Shown here piece after piece: positions 21,892 through 31,529 of a DNA stretch of 64,000 nucleotides. The stretch spans positions 53,737,201 to 53,801,200 of the forward strand of contig OZ020616.1 in assembly GCA_963971575.1 (NCBI GenBank), written 5' to 3'. Position numbers and translations under genes: made by a program. The notes under the pieces are model-generated. The model was not told where the DNA came from. It made no database searches and saw only the letters and a program-made list of their open reading frames with translations. Positions within the stretch are counted from its first letter, which is position 1; each line of letters begins with the position of its first letter. The stretch is from Liopterus haemorrhoidalis (Eukaryota > Arthropoda > Insecta > Coleoptera > Dytiscidae).

Positions 21892-23172
21892 CTGTGTGTG
21901 TGTGTGTCTGTGTGTGTGGCTGTGTGTATACAAGATAACTCAAAAACGGTTTAACTTAAAGAGTTCGTTCAGATACTAAAATATTCTCCTAATAACTGGG
22001 AAGAACCCTATCGTTTTTTATTAAAATCCGAAACCGGAAACGGAAGTTATTAAACATTAAAATTTTAAAAAATTCGTAACTAGTAAACCAAGCCTTGGAC
22101 AAAAAAATTGTATTGGACATAATTTGATGTATTTTTGAAGATTTACCTAAATCTTTTTTTAAATTAAAAAAAAAATATATATGTATTTTTTTTATTATTA
22201 TTTTTTTTTATGTGAGGGCAAGTCTAGCGGAGGTCTTCCTTCGCCACTGGTTTTTATATAGCAAGGTTCATTAAGATTTTTAAAATTGCACCTATGGCTT
22301 CCATTGGTTGTAATAAGTCATAAGCTCCGGCCCTCTGGTTTCGTGTACATTGAAACATAGAATTAAATTATAATTTCAACAATTTCCACTGGTTATTAAA
22401 TTTACGCTTTTAAAAATTAAATGCAACATTTGCCAAAATATAACTAGAATTTTGAAAAAATAATTTAAACAAAAAAAAAAAAAATGCAAAAAAAACAGAA
22501 AAAAAATTATCTCCTCTCGCCGGGAGCGAACTCTATTTTGTTGGGTAAGAAGTTAGCACTATAACCATTACCCCAGGATACGCCTTCTAGTGTAGCGTGT
22601 TACATAACTATAACTTTTGTGCATTGTCAACCAAAAAATGCGTTATTTACCGAAAACATAATCTGATCAAAAATTCCTGTTGTACTATTCCGGTTCACAC
22701 TAATGTACATTACTTAGAATTTTTTCAGTTTTTTAATTAAAATCATCTGGGCTACAGGGTGTGGGACAAAAAAAATTTTACACAATTTTGGCAAAAATCG
22801 CATCTAAATAATTTATTTTGGAAAAATAATATTTTTATCGTTAATCCACGTACTAAGGGCTTTCATTTGATACCCTATAATTTAAAAATAATATTTTTAT
22901 CGTTAATCCACGTACTAAGGGCTTTCATTTGATACCCTATAATTTAAAAAAAATATTTTGTTTTCCGATGAGCACATATTTGTTTATATTTTTAGATATT
23001 TTAGTATTTTTCCTATATTGGGGTCAAAGAAATGTATAAGCATGCCAAATTTCAACTCTCTAGGTTTAGCAGTTTGGCTACAATTTTTACCTAACAGACA
23101 GACAGAGAGACAGACAGACAGACGACAAAATGACGGTATAAGGGTTTTTTCGTCATACCTACAAAACCCTAA
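21552..23172 (-). repeat. Repeat R1, minus copy, inside a LINE and split by R2
   Basis: Left end ATGTGAAGTGTGATTTTTCA, right end CGTCATACCTACAAAACCCT. R2 occupies 21721-22250 within it. The internal tRNA-like unit is at about 22510-22590. A ~65-bp segment is duplicated in tandem at 22820-22945 (CGTTAATCCACGTACTAAGG twice). Confidence 0.8.
21721..22250 (+). repeat. Repeat R2 with (TG)n core
   Basis: Begins TTGCCCGACCTTAATATATAAGGGGCAAG (terminal GGGCAAG is the inverse of the start), has a long TG/TCTG run at 21855-21928, and ends GGGCAAGTCTAGCGGAGG ... CGCCACTGG. A second copy is at 27191-27874. The apparent ORFs on both strands here are only the TG run. Confidence 0.75.
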
Positions 23173-23189
23173 AAAGAAATACCAACCAA

Positions 23190-23425
23190 CATCAAGGTCG
23201 AGATCTTCAAAAAAGTGACAGTATCGATTTTGACATACGCCTCAGAATTCTGGACCACTACAGAGATGCATAGGTCCAAAATAAGAAGCCCTGAAATGAG
23301 ATTTAAGGAAAATTGAAGTTAAAACAAAACTGGACAGAATAAGAAATGAAGTATTTAGAGAAAAACTAGACACAAAATCTGTCGAGACTATAATAGAAGG
23401 ACAGCTAAGATGGCTAGGATATATA
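23190..23425 (+). pseudogene. LINE RT fragment, part 2 of 3
   Basis: In one main frame: VEIFKKVTVSILTYASEFWT, then KLDRIRNEVFREKLDTKSVE and IIEGQLRWLGYI. This is the post-RT region of an insect LINE with LRWLGH-type motif. One frameshift near 23310. It breaks off where the MITE at 23426 begins. Confidence 0.75.
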
Positions 23426-23635
23426 CGGAGTGATTATTTAATGGCGAGACGACGTCACTGGAAGTTTTAATAATTTGCCGTTTCATACACATCGTAGCAG
23501 GCGATTATACGCGCATGCGCATCATGGTTATTATATCTCTTCAAGGTTATTATAGTCATAGTATTCACCAGTATTTCTGCTAGGAGGCACGTAAAATTCG
23601 GCGACGTCGTCTCGCTATTAAATAATCACTCTGTA
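23424..23635. mobile_element. Short TA-flanked MITE
   Basis: Element 23426-23633 (208 bp), TIRs GGAGTGATTATTTAATGGCG / GAGTGATTATTTAATAGCGA extending to GAGACGACGTC, TA on both sides. It interrupts the LINE frame between WLGYI and RMSEDKIV. Confidence 0.88.
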
Positions 23636-23780
23636 CATAGAATGAGTGAAGACAAAATAGTAAAAAGAGTTTTTGAAGCAAGAAAAGTGAAGAAATTTAG
23701 ACCAGGAAGACCGAGATAAACCTGGCACCAAGAAATTGCAACGAAGAGCTGGCTACCCAGCATATTTTTCAACTGTATCG
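23636..23780 (+). pseudogene. LINE RT fragment, part 3 of 3
   Basis: RMSEDKIVKRVFEARKVKKF then RPGRPR and W: the classical GRPR...TW tail of LINE ORF2 proteins; a stop replaces the residue after GRPR. Confirms that parts 1-3 were one element. Confidence 0.7.
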
Positions 23781-24545
23781 TCATTACATAGTTATCTTGA
23801 ACGAACTTTAGTTGAGCTACGACCGTTCTCCGAATATGTTTAGTTATTTTAAGTTTTTGGTTAAATCTATGGCAATATTTTACATGGTAGATGGTTATAG
23901 GAAAATATATAGCAAGTATTTACTTGAGTTACTTTGTGTTCGTATAATATTTACAAATATGACATTTAGTTGAACTTCTCTTTTTAACATAACATAAACA
24001 TGAATGACAGTATATTCATTGTTAAAGTTTGTGCCTTCAGTCCGTTACGCATGTATTGTTAGCAAACCCGAGATCATGTAAAGCAATTTTCTAAAAACAT
24101 CCCGTAATGTAACATGACATTGTAAGTCATATAGCCTATCATGAAGCATCCTTTGTGTCCTATCCAATCAAATGGGTTGCACTTTTTACATTACACTATG
24201 CAAATGCTTTGTGTGCAAGTAATTTATGATGACGCTGATGATGATGACGTGAAAAATATTTCACCTAGAAAAGAACATGATGAGAAAAACATTATTTTAT
24301 CATAGCTGGTACTTCCATTTTAGTAATTAAAGTTTTTAAGGACATAAGTATGATGTATGACATCATCTAGTTATGGAAAATGTCGAGATAAGAACATATT
24401 CAAACTAATAAGTAAAATAATTGGATTGTACAAACTAAAGAACAGTTTTTCTCAAAGTATGACCCATGGACTATCATTATTTACTATTGTTTTTATACAC
24501 AGATTTCTATTGAAAAATGGTACACATTGTATTCGAAAAAAATTA
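23781..24545. other. Intergenic DNA, nothing recognised
   Basis: AT-rich, includes a short GATGATGATGACG run near 24232-24250. No protein-like frame. Confidence 0.5.
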
Positions 24546-24600
24546 TGTGAAGTGTGAATTTTCACACATTTCAGGATTTTGAAGGTATTTAGTAAGCGTA
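24546..24600 (-). repeat. Solo R1-type terminal module
   Basis: ATGTGAAGTGTGAATTTTCACACATTTCAGG repeats the R1 end, here with a perfect GTGTGAATTTTCACAC palindrome. Its right part forms the target of the LINE insertion that follows. Confidence 0.6.
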
Positions 24601-24897
24601 AGACAATTATTGGATGGAATAAACGGAGAAAATTTGTAGAATCTGCAGAGACGAACAAGAAACAATAGACCACCTAAGAAACTGTGAAGGAATGCAGCAA
24701 GAACCACGAAAAACAGAAGCCCTGCTAGACGACTCGAGGAGAGACGTAGCCTGGATGAAAGCAGTCTTGGAAAGAATAACAAAATGGATTATTATGTAAC
24801 ATAGAAGAGTATATATAAATGTTATAGTTTGTAAACCAATTCTTTCAAGTTCGAAAGGCATGGAATACATTTATTATTATTATTAGTAAGCGTAAGA
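24591..24897 (+). mobile_element. 5'-truncated LINE tail with 13-bp target duplication
   Basis: Insert 24604-24884 is bounded by perfect direct repeats AGTAAGCGTAAGA (24591-24603, 24885-24897). It encodes CRICRDEQETIDHLRNCEGM, the C-terminal zinc knuckle of an insect LINE, with stop near 24797, and ends in (TTA)n. A clean example of target-primed insertion. Confidence 0.88.
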
Positions 24898-24944
24898 AGC
24901 CAACATAGTGCTGGATGTATAGGAATATTTGCTCTATAATCATC

Positions 24945-25176
24945 ATTTTTTTTATTATTTTGTTTATTTTACATCGGCCTATTTCTGCAACGAGGCTAAT
25001 CGCCGATGCCAGGGGGCGAGCTCCTACACCTGGATGAGGGGTGAATGATTGTATAAATGGGAGTAATGTCACCATATTATTCTCGCCCGAATAATATCAG
25101 CAACCACTTGAACCAGCTACCTTACAATTTAGACTGTTTTTACTAATCAGAACTAAGTGATTTAACGTGACACTCC
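24945..25176 (-). mobile_element. tRNA-derived SINE (family S2), copy 1
   Basis: On the minus strand the head (partly deleted) is at 25176 and the tail (AAT/AAATAAAAT) at 24945. The shared body GGCGAGCTCCTACACCTGGA / CGGCGATTAGCCTCGTTGCA identifies the family with 25396 and 61203. Confidence 0.7.
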
Positions 25177-25395
25177 GTTGACTATAATCACATTAAAATC
25201 AACAGATTTTTGTGAATCATTTTTATTCGTTATTTTAATACTAAGAGCTTCTATTATTTTAAAACTAAATTTAAATAATTTGCGAAAATTTTGTCACAAT
25301 AAAATATAAATTCAAAATATTCCAGCGATTTTTTCTGCATTTTCTTGGTTAATTTTGTCATAAAAACAAAAACTGAAATATTTTCCAAAAACAAA
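25177..25395. other. Short intergenic gap
   Basis: AT-rich; nothing recognised. Confidence 0.4.
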
Positions 25396-25646
25396 ATAGG
25401 ATTTATTATTATTATTTTATTTATTTTACATCGGCGTATTTCTGCAACGAGCCTAATCGCCGATATCAGGTGGCGAGCTTCTACAACTGGATGAGGGGTG
25501 AATGATTGTGAAAATTGGTTTAATGTAAACATTATTCTCGCCCAAATAATATCACCAACAGGGAATCGAATCAGCAACCTCATAATTTAGGCTGTTTTCA
25601 CCAGTCAAAACTGCACGATTTAACGAGCTTGGCCACTCCGTTGGCA
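25396..25646 (-). mobile_element. tRNA-derived SINE (family S2), copy 2
   Basis: The head on the minus strand reads AACGGAGTGGCCAAGCTCGTTAAATC (class II tRNA-type A box GTGGCCRAG) and GGTTGCTGATTCGATTCCCTG (B box). The 3' tail is (AAT)n at 25400. Best-preserved S2 head in the window. Confidence 0.78.
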
Positions 25647-25649
25647 GAC

Positions 25650-25735
25650 AAAATATGATCAAAAATTCCTCTCATATATTTCTGGGATGGATTAATGTAC
25701 ATTATTTAAAAAATTTCAGATTTAACCCCTTTGGG
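25650..25735 (-). repeat. R1-like fragment
   Basis: TGATCAAAAATTCCT ... TTAATGTACATTA ... TTTCAGATTT matches the R1 minus-strand order seen at 22660-22740. Confidence 0.45.
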
Positions 25736-26648
25736 TTAAACTAAATATTCTCCAGGAAGATCAATACACTTTTGCATGCATTTGAACCAATTTTCGAAGA
25801 ACTATTTCCATTCCGATTCAGGCATTTTCCTCCCCGATTGTCAAATTATGTAAAATCCAATGCAAACAAATGTTTTTAACGGCCAAATGTTCATGCAATA
25901 GTGAATGTATGCTGGTTCCAGTAATGCCCAAGGATACCTCAATCTAAGGATAAGTCACATGACTATTGGCATCTGACACTACCGATAGAGGCGCTACTGC
26001 ATTCACATCATGGCTGACTTTGGTAGGATATTTTTGACAGGTTCAATGATATCTTCATGTGATATATATTGAAACACACGGGAACACACTCTAAAATGGT
26101 CTTTAACTGTCTTTTCACTTCTAAGAACATATTCCCATGCTTGTCACAAACTCGACTATCCTACAACCGTCAGTTTCTCAAAATCTCACTAGAGGCGCTT
26201 CAGTTATTGTCAGTTGACAATCTTGCAGTATCAATTCACGCACAGCATCAATTTTTTCCGGAACAACAACCGATTTTGGACGACCTTCACGAAATTCGCC
26301 CTTAAGTGAACTACGGCCACGATTGAAGTCGGCAAACCATCGACAAACAGTAGTCCTTCATGGTGCTTCATCGCCAAAAGTCGAATTAAGTTCATCGATG
26401 CACTTTTGTTGGTTTAATTCACGTCGAAAGGTGTAAAAAATAATAGTATGAAAATGTTCACGATTTAATTCCATTTTTAGCCGAGATGAATTTTTTTAAG
26501 TTACTGTAAATAACACAAATAGCCCTCGTACGTCAAAACGTTCTGAGTACGTTTACCATAAAAAATGTCAAACTTTACGATATAAGCGTCAGTTGCCAGA
26601 TGGCAGCACTAGTTTAGCGCAATCCCGAAATATGAGAGTCAACCCTCA
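25736..26648 (-). pseudogene. Mariner transposase, internally deleted and interrupted
   Basis: ATG at 26472-26474; the start MELNREHFHTIIFYTFRREL and the HTH text TTVCRWFADFNRGRSSLKGE are typical mariner. GREGRPKSVVV-like text follows, then a ~250-bp unrelated insert (about 25945-26200), then TSIHSLLHEHLAVKNICLHW. The frame then jumps directly to the C terminus (ENWFKCMQKCIDLPGEYF), so the DDD catalytic core is gone. A possible right TIR lies at 26615-26648. Confidence 0.85.
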
Positions 26649-26723
26649 TACACCATTAACAAAATCTTTATTTATAGTTGAAGGTAACGGGATTCGGACC
26701 AGTCAGAAAATAAAAACAAATTT

Positions 26724-26770
26724 ATCAACTTCGCTAACGTTTCGATTTTAATTTAAATCTTCATCAGAGC
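26724..26770 (-). ncRNA. Hammerhead-ribozyme-like motif in Penelope 3' UTR
   Basis: On the minus strand: GCT | CTGATGA (26767-26761) | A | GATTT-AAATTA-AAATC (stem II, 5 bp) | GAAAC (26743-26739) | GTT | AGC. GCT and AGC can pair as stem I. Stem III is minimal, as known for Penelope-associated hammerheads, which may need a dimer to act. One extra A between the core and stem II departs from the textbook core, so self-cleavage is unproven. Confidence 0.55.
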
Positions 26771-27190
26771 TACAAAGATATATAGAAATATAGAATTATT
26801 AAATTGGTAAGTTTACATGTATAAAATTATGATAGTGTTCAAATTTAACAAGTCAAGTAGTTAAAATAAGCATTACAAAATTGTCGGAATTTAAAATATA
26901 ACATAAAATAATTATTAAATAATAAAAACATATCAAATATGAGTTAAAGAATAAAAAACAATGTTAAATTTACATTACCTTAGTTAATAGTCACGATATA
27001 AAATAACAATTTTAAAATTAATAACGAACACATCACATTGTCCGGTTATTGAACTCAGAGATAAGCATATGAATAAGCCACGTATGAATTTTAAAAAGGG
27101 TTTGAGATGGTTGAAACAAGTAAGTAACGCTATCTATTAATAAATTAGAATTTGATTATTAGGTGAAATATGTTAGATTTAGAATTTTTA

Positions 27191-27874
27191 CTTGCCCGAC
27201 CTTAATATATAAGGGGCAAGTATTGTAATCGCGAAAATTTTCGATGTCGAGATTTTGACGGATGACCACGTTTCATGGTCCAGGGAATCCAAAAAACCTA
27301 TTTTCGAAGTGCCGTCCGTATGTGTGTGTGTGTGTGTGTGTGTGTGTCTGTCTGTCTGTCTGTGTGTATACACGATAACTCAAAAACGGTTTAACTTAAA
27401 GAGTTCGTTCTGGTACTAAAAAATTCTCCTATTAAATAGGAAGAACCCTATTGTTTTTTATGAAAATCGGTTGACTAGAAATGGGAGTTAACTCGTGTCG
27501 ATTTTAAGATTTTTGCGAATATTTAGCAACAAAAAAATATTTCGAAAAAATTTATTGAACAAAAGTTACTATAAATGCAATAACTAATAACTTTTATTTG
27601 AGACGTTTTTTGATAAAACGAAAAATTTCGAAAAATTTTTGTAAAATTATTTAAAATTTTTCCAAGTCTCAATTTTTTCATACTTATATGTAACGTTTCC
27701 ATGGTCATGATAATTAATTCGTAACTTGTAAAGCAAGCCTTGTATAAAACATAATTTGATGTATTTTTGAAGATTTATCTAAATATTAAAATTTTTTTTT
27801 TTTTAATTTACATTTTTTTTAAATATATTTTTTATGGGAGGGCAAGTCTAGCGGAGGTTTCCCTTCGCCACTGG
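27191..27874 (+). repeat. Repeat R2, second copy, inside Penelope element
   Basis: Same ends as at 21721 (CTTGCCCGACCTTAATATATA ... CGCCACTGG) with a shorter (TG)n/(TCTG)n run at 27320-27366. Its middle (AAAATCGGTTGACTAGAAATGGGAG) is shared with R3, so R2 and R3 are related mosaics. Confidence 0.75.
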
Positions 27875-28152
27875 TTTTAATATATTACAATAGATGGCGC
27901 TTATATTATCACAGTCGGTTTTAAAGTTAACTAATTTAGGGTTCTGAATTATATGTATGTTGTCAGTAATCAACGTTTTACTGAGATTGTCTACTTTATC
28001 TAAGATTTTAGTTTGTTCAAAATTAAAATTGTGATTAGTGGTGAAGAAATGGGTACTGAGTGCCGTGTTTTCTTTTTCAAAAATCTTTATGAAATAGTAA
28101 AAAAACATCTCTTCCGCACCTCAACAAATATCCCTAGAACATTTAGAATTAA

Positions 28153-28491
28153 TTATCTTTGATAAAATGTTTGTGTGTTAAAAATAAATTTCATAATAAT
28201 GTCAAGTTTGCTATTCCCATATATTTCGCGTGCTAGAGTTAAGTTTTCTACATCCAATCCAGGTAGAGATTTCCCTATTACCTTGAAATACCGGTATGCA
28301 TGGTGGAAAATGAAATTAGGCATAGTAAATGAAAATACGTTGATATCGTACGCCTGCGTGATTTCACGCTGTGAAATAATAACATCCCCAAGAATATCAT
28401 TTCGCTCGTACGAATGTGTATTTCGTGCGTTATTAACAGACAAGATATAGTACAGCCATTTAGAGTTGTACGAGTCAAGTCGATTCTCCAA
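28153..28491 (-). other. Unidentified 112-codon open frame
   Basis: The frame lacks an ATG start and reads ENRLDSYNSKWLYYILSVNN, later HHAYRYFKVIGKSLPGLDVE. Amino-acid use is balanced and looks more protein-like than the surrounding noise frames, but a plus-strand frame overlaps it (28175-28450). No family recognised. It could be a fragment of a transposon or an exon. Confidence 0.25.
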
Positions 28492-28544
28492 AGCCTACCA
28501 CTTAAATTAATGACAAGTTGGAAGAAGTAATGAACCAACAGCAA

Positions 28545-29072
28545 GAATTGTATGAGGAAAAGGAAAATAAAATCACCCTGTAAAAGTACAAATGTAAGTA
28601 GCTTCCATTAGTAGAAACAGTTGAATTCAACTCTCAATTAGCCATAGTTAGACATGTTGATGAATATACAGGGTGTGAATGAATGACAAGGGGACAATCT
28701 TGTAGAGAGTGCGATTATAAAGTAGGGAGGTTCACAGTTGGCATTTTATTTTTTTCTGAAAGTAATTGAAGAGCTACTGCAAAGAGATTTTATATTCATC
28801 ATAGTAGGTATGTTAGATACTACCATAAAAAAATTCAACTTGATTGTATTAATACTTTCAGTTTTATAGCGTAACGAAATTGTTTTAATTTCGGTGGCAC
28901 AACGTTTATTTATTAAATTTCTTTTCAATAAAAATTGAAAAGCGACCAGACATGTCAAAAATAGTCAGAATAAAGGTGTTTATCACGGTATGTGATTTGT
29001 GCATTTGCCTATTACATAAAATGTATATATTGATAAAAATACGTATAATATAGTAAAATTAGGATATTATTC
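28545..29072. other. Intergenic DNA with one ACAGGGTGT transposon-like end
   Basis: TACAGGGTGTGAATGAATGACAAGG near 28667 resembles the end of a DNA transposon but no partner was found. The rest is AT-rich. Confidence 0.35.
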
Positions 29073-29442
29073 CTTTTTGCCGACCGCCAACATATATAAG
29101 GTAGTTATTGTGATCATATCGATTTTGACATTTCGAGATTTCGATGGATCTATACGAATTTTGTCTGTGTACATGTATGAAACTTCATATTTAAGCTTAT
29201 GACATCAATGGCACAAGTTGATCAGCTTTTGGTAAAAATCGGTTGACTAAAAATGGGAGTTTACTCGTGTCATATTAAGATTTTTGCGAATATTTCACAA
29301 CAGAAAAATATTTCGAACAAAACTTATTGAACAAAAGTTGCTATAAAAGCAATAAATAACAACTTTTATTTGAGACATTTTTTGATAAAACGAAAAAAAA
29401 TTGAAATTTCTCAATTTTTTCATACTTATATATTTATTTATA

Positions 29443-29473
<31 letters not shown>

Positions 29474-29843
29474 TACATCTGTCCCAACAGCATAGCCAAA
29501 ATTGGACAGGAACATAATTAACAATATCAAGACTTAAAAATTAAAAACTATTAAACATAAAAAATCATATTACGCAAAAATGAATAAATTTATAGAACTT
29601 TATATGAAAATTATTAGAATTACTAGAACAGTTCAATTTTTGTATTCTGCTCATAATATGAACACATCCTGTTCAATAGGGATTTAAGGAATAGATTGAT
29701 TTTTATATGTAACGTTTCCATGGTCATGATAAATAATATCTCTGTAAGAAAATATAAGGCCAAGTTATTTCTACTCTGCAGCTAGAATGTATATTATACA
29801 AGCACTTTATGATGGCGGTCGGCCCTGTGGTGGCCGCAGCTGA
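29073..29843 (+). repeat. Repeat R3, copy 1, with a LINE tail inside
   Basis: Opens TTTTTGCCGACCGCCAACATATATAAGG and closes GGCGGTCGGCCCTGTGGTGG ... CAGCTGATTTTT. An insert at 29428-29698 is the inverted 3' end of a LINE: (ATTT)n followed by AATACATCTGTCCCAACAGC. Confidence 0.75.
29428..29698 (-). mobile_element. LINE 3' end with (AAAT)n tail
   Basis: On the minus strand it ends ...CTGTTGGGACAGATGTATTA(AAT)(AAAT)n, a typical insect LINE tail. TTATAT-like duplications flank it. It splits R3 copy 1. No coding part remains. Confidence 0.6.
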
Positions 29844-29971
29844 TTTTTACCGACCGCCAACATATATAAGGGAGGTATTGTGATCATACCGATTTTGACA
29901 TTTCGAGATTTCGATGGATCTCCAAGAATTGAGGTCCCTACATAACGTTTTGACTATTTTTAGCATGATGT
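29844..29971 (+). repeat. Repeat R3, copy 2, truncated, tandem with copy 1
   Basis: Starts immediately where copy 1 ends (TTTTTACCGACCGCCAACAT) and breaks at 29971, just outside the giant inverted repeat. Confidence 0.75.
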
Positions 29972-30711
29972 CACTAAAAAACAAAAAATTCAAACAGCAG
30001 GTCTTTATTTCCAATCGTTTTTGAATTAGAACTTTTTATTTTTGATAATTTTTAATTATTTTTAAAACTCTCTCAAATCAAAATAGATATGTTAACATTA
30101 TTTTTTGAAAAGCATGTAACACACTAGAAATACAAAAATTCAAACCGCAGGTCCCTATTTCCATCCGTTTTTGAATTTACAACATTACATTTTGAACATT
30201 ACAACAATGTGTTGAGGAATGTTGAAAATATCTGCTGAAAGTATGTTCTTGCGCACATCGTCAAGATTTTGTTACGTCATAGCGTCATTACTAAAATGAC
30301 TCCGTAAGAAATTGCACGCAATATTTTATAACGAATATTTTAAGTATAAGGGCCTAAGTATTGAAAATTTTGATATTTATAGCATTTTTTGCTATTTTTT
30401 ATAATATTTCATTAATTTTTTGTGTCACAAAAGTCGAGGTCATTAATGTTTTTCTTATCTTCATTATATCGATAAGGAATTAAAGTCATTAGTGAAACTG
30501 ACCTTGCAATATTCAATTCAATAAATGCAGGTGTTTATTTAATTTAACTTTATTTAAAAGCTAAATAATATACGTATTAGACAAAAATTATTGCAACAAA
30601 TTTTGTATTTTTTGTGTTTTTATTTAATGTTTCCGTGGAATAAATTTAATTTTGATTAATTTATTATTTAATTCCAGTCTCATTTTCTGTGAGTGATTTT
30701 ACCGGACATGG

Positions 30712-30808
30712 TATGCGATATCGGCAAGTGCCAGTCCGGTTTCCGCCAACACCTCGGACGCCCGGACTCAACTTACAATACGGTTTTCAAAAGGAAGGAT
30801 AATTTTCG
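30712..30808 (+). other. Exon-like frame in left palindrome arm
   Basis: ATG at 30712 opens MVCDIGKCQSGFRQHLGRPD and continues to KRKDNF before a perfect donor CG|GTAAGT. The same frame, with one residue changed, is in the right arm. A possible continuation on the left at 31871-32009 reads LYDNGRKLFQYGQKQMSGLM and ends YVCTPD-stop after TTTCCGCAG, in matching phase. No family recognised. Confidence 0.3.
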
Positions 30809-31163
30809 GTAAGTTTTTAGTTTTTTCAATTCATTATTGTTATTCTTCATCCAATTACAGTAGGTGTTCGGTTAAATGAACTAATAAAAACCAAGGGTGT
30901 TTATTAATTTCATGTTTATAGTACATTCAAATATTGGGTTATTTGTTTTTGCACTTTTTTGGCAGAAAAACAGTTTATTAATTTATTTTCGCAATACAGG
31001 TCCTCGTTTTGACCATGGTACACAAATAACTATTACTTTATTTATTTTTTTATTCGACTTAAGGATTCGTAGGTATGTTCAAGAAACTCTTATACCATCA
31101 CTCATGGGTCTGTCAAATTCAATTGTAAGATTTCGTAGATACAATTAAGGAAACCTTATAACC

Positions 31164-31276
<113 letters not shown>

Positions 31277-31529
31277 TCAGAGTAATACACATTAATAGGA
31301 ATTTTTAATTGGATTACTTTTTTTTGAAAGATGTTTTAGAATTTTTGAAGAAATGTATATTAAATATATTTTCAAAATAACTAACAAGTTACATTTTCAT
31401 TAGATTTAAGGAGAAGCCCACATATTTAAAAACCCAATTCTGCCGACTGAAATATGTATATATAAATTTTTTAATGTAAGTTATTTGTTTCAGGAGTAAT
31501 TAGGCGCTGCAAATTTTAGCGCCTTAATG

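Larger units (their letters stand above)
26665..28120 (-). mobile_element. Penelope-like element 3' part, split by R2
   Basis: The minus-strand frame at 28108-27880 reads ENTALSTHFFTTNHNFNFEQ, then DNIHIIQNPKLVNFKTDCDN, the C-terminal end of the Penelope GIY-YIG domain. The frame is cut by R2 (27191-27874) and the 3' UTR continues to about 26665, including a hammerhead-like motif at 26724-26770. The 5' part is missing. Confidence 0.75.

Noticed and set aside
21718..21979. Overlapping plus and minus ORFs rich in His/Thr or Val/Cys
   Set aside because: They are only translations of the (TG)n core of repeat R2.
24543..24870. Several overlapping minus-strand ORFs
   Set aside because: Shadows of the plus-strand LINE tail encoding CRICRDEQETIDHL.
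27188..27373. Minus-strand ORF with HTHTHT run
   Set aside because: Same (TG)n core in the second R2 copy.
30897..31148. 83-codon frame, conserved in both palindrome arms
   Set aside because: Hydrophobic, T-rich text starting in noise. Its conservation is explained by recent duplication. Used only as an identity gauge.
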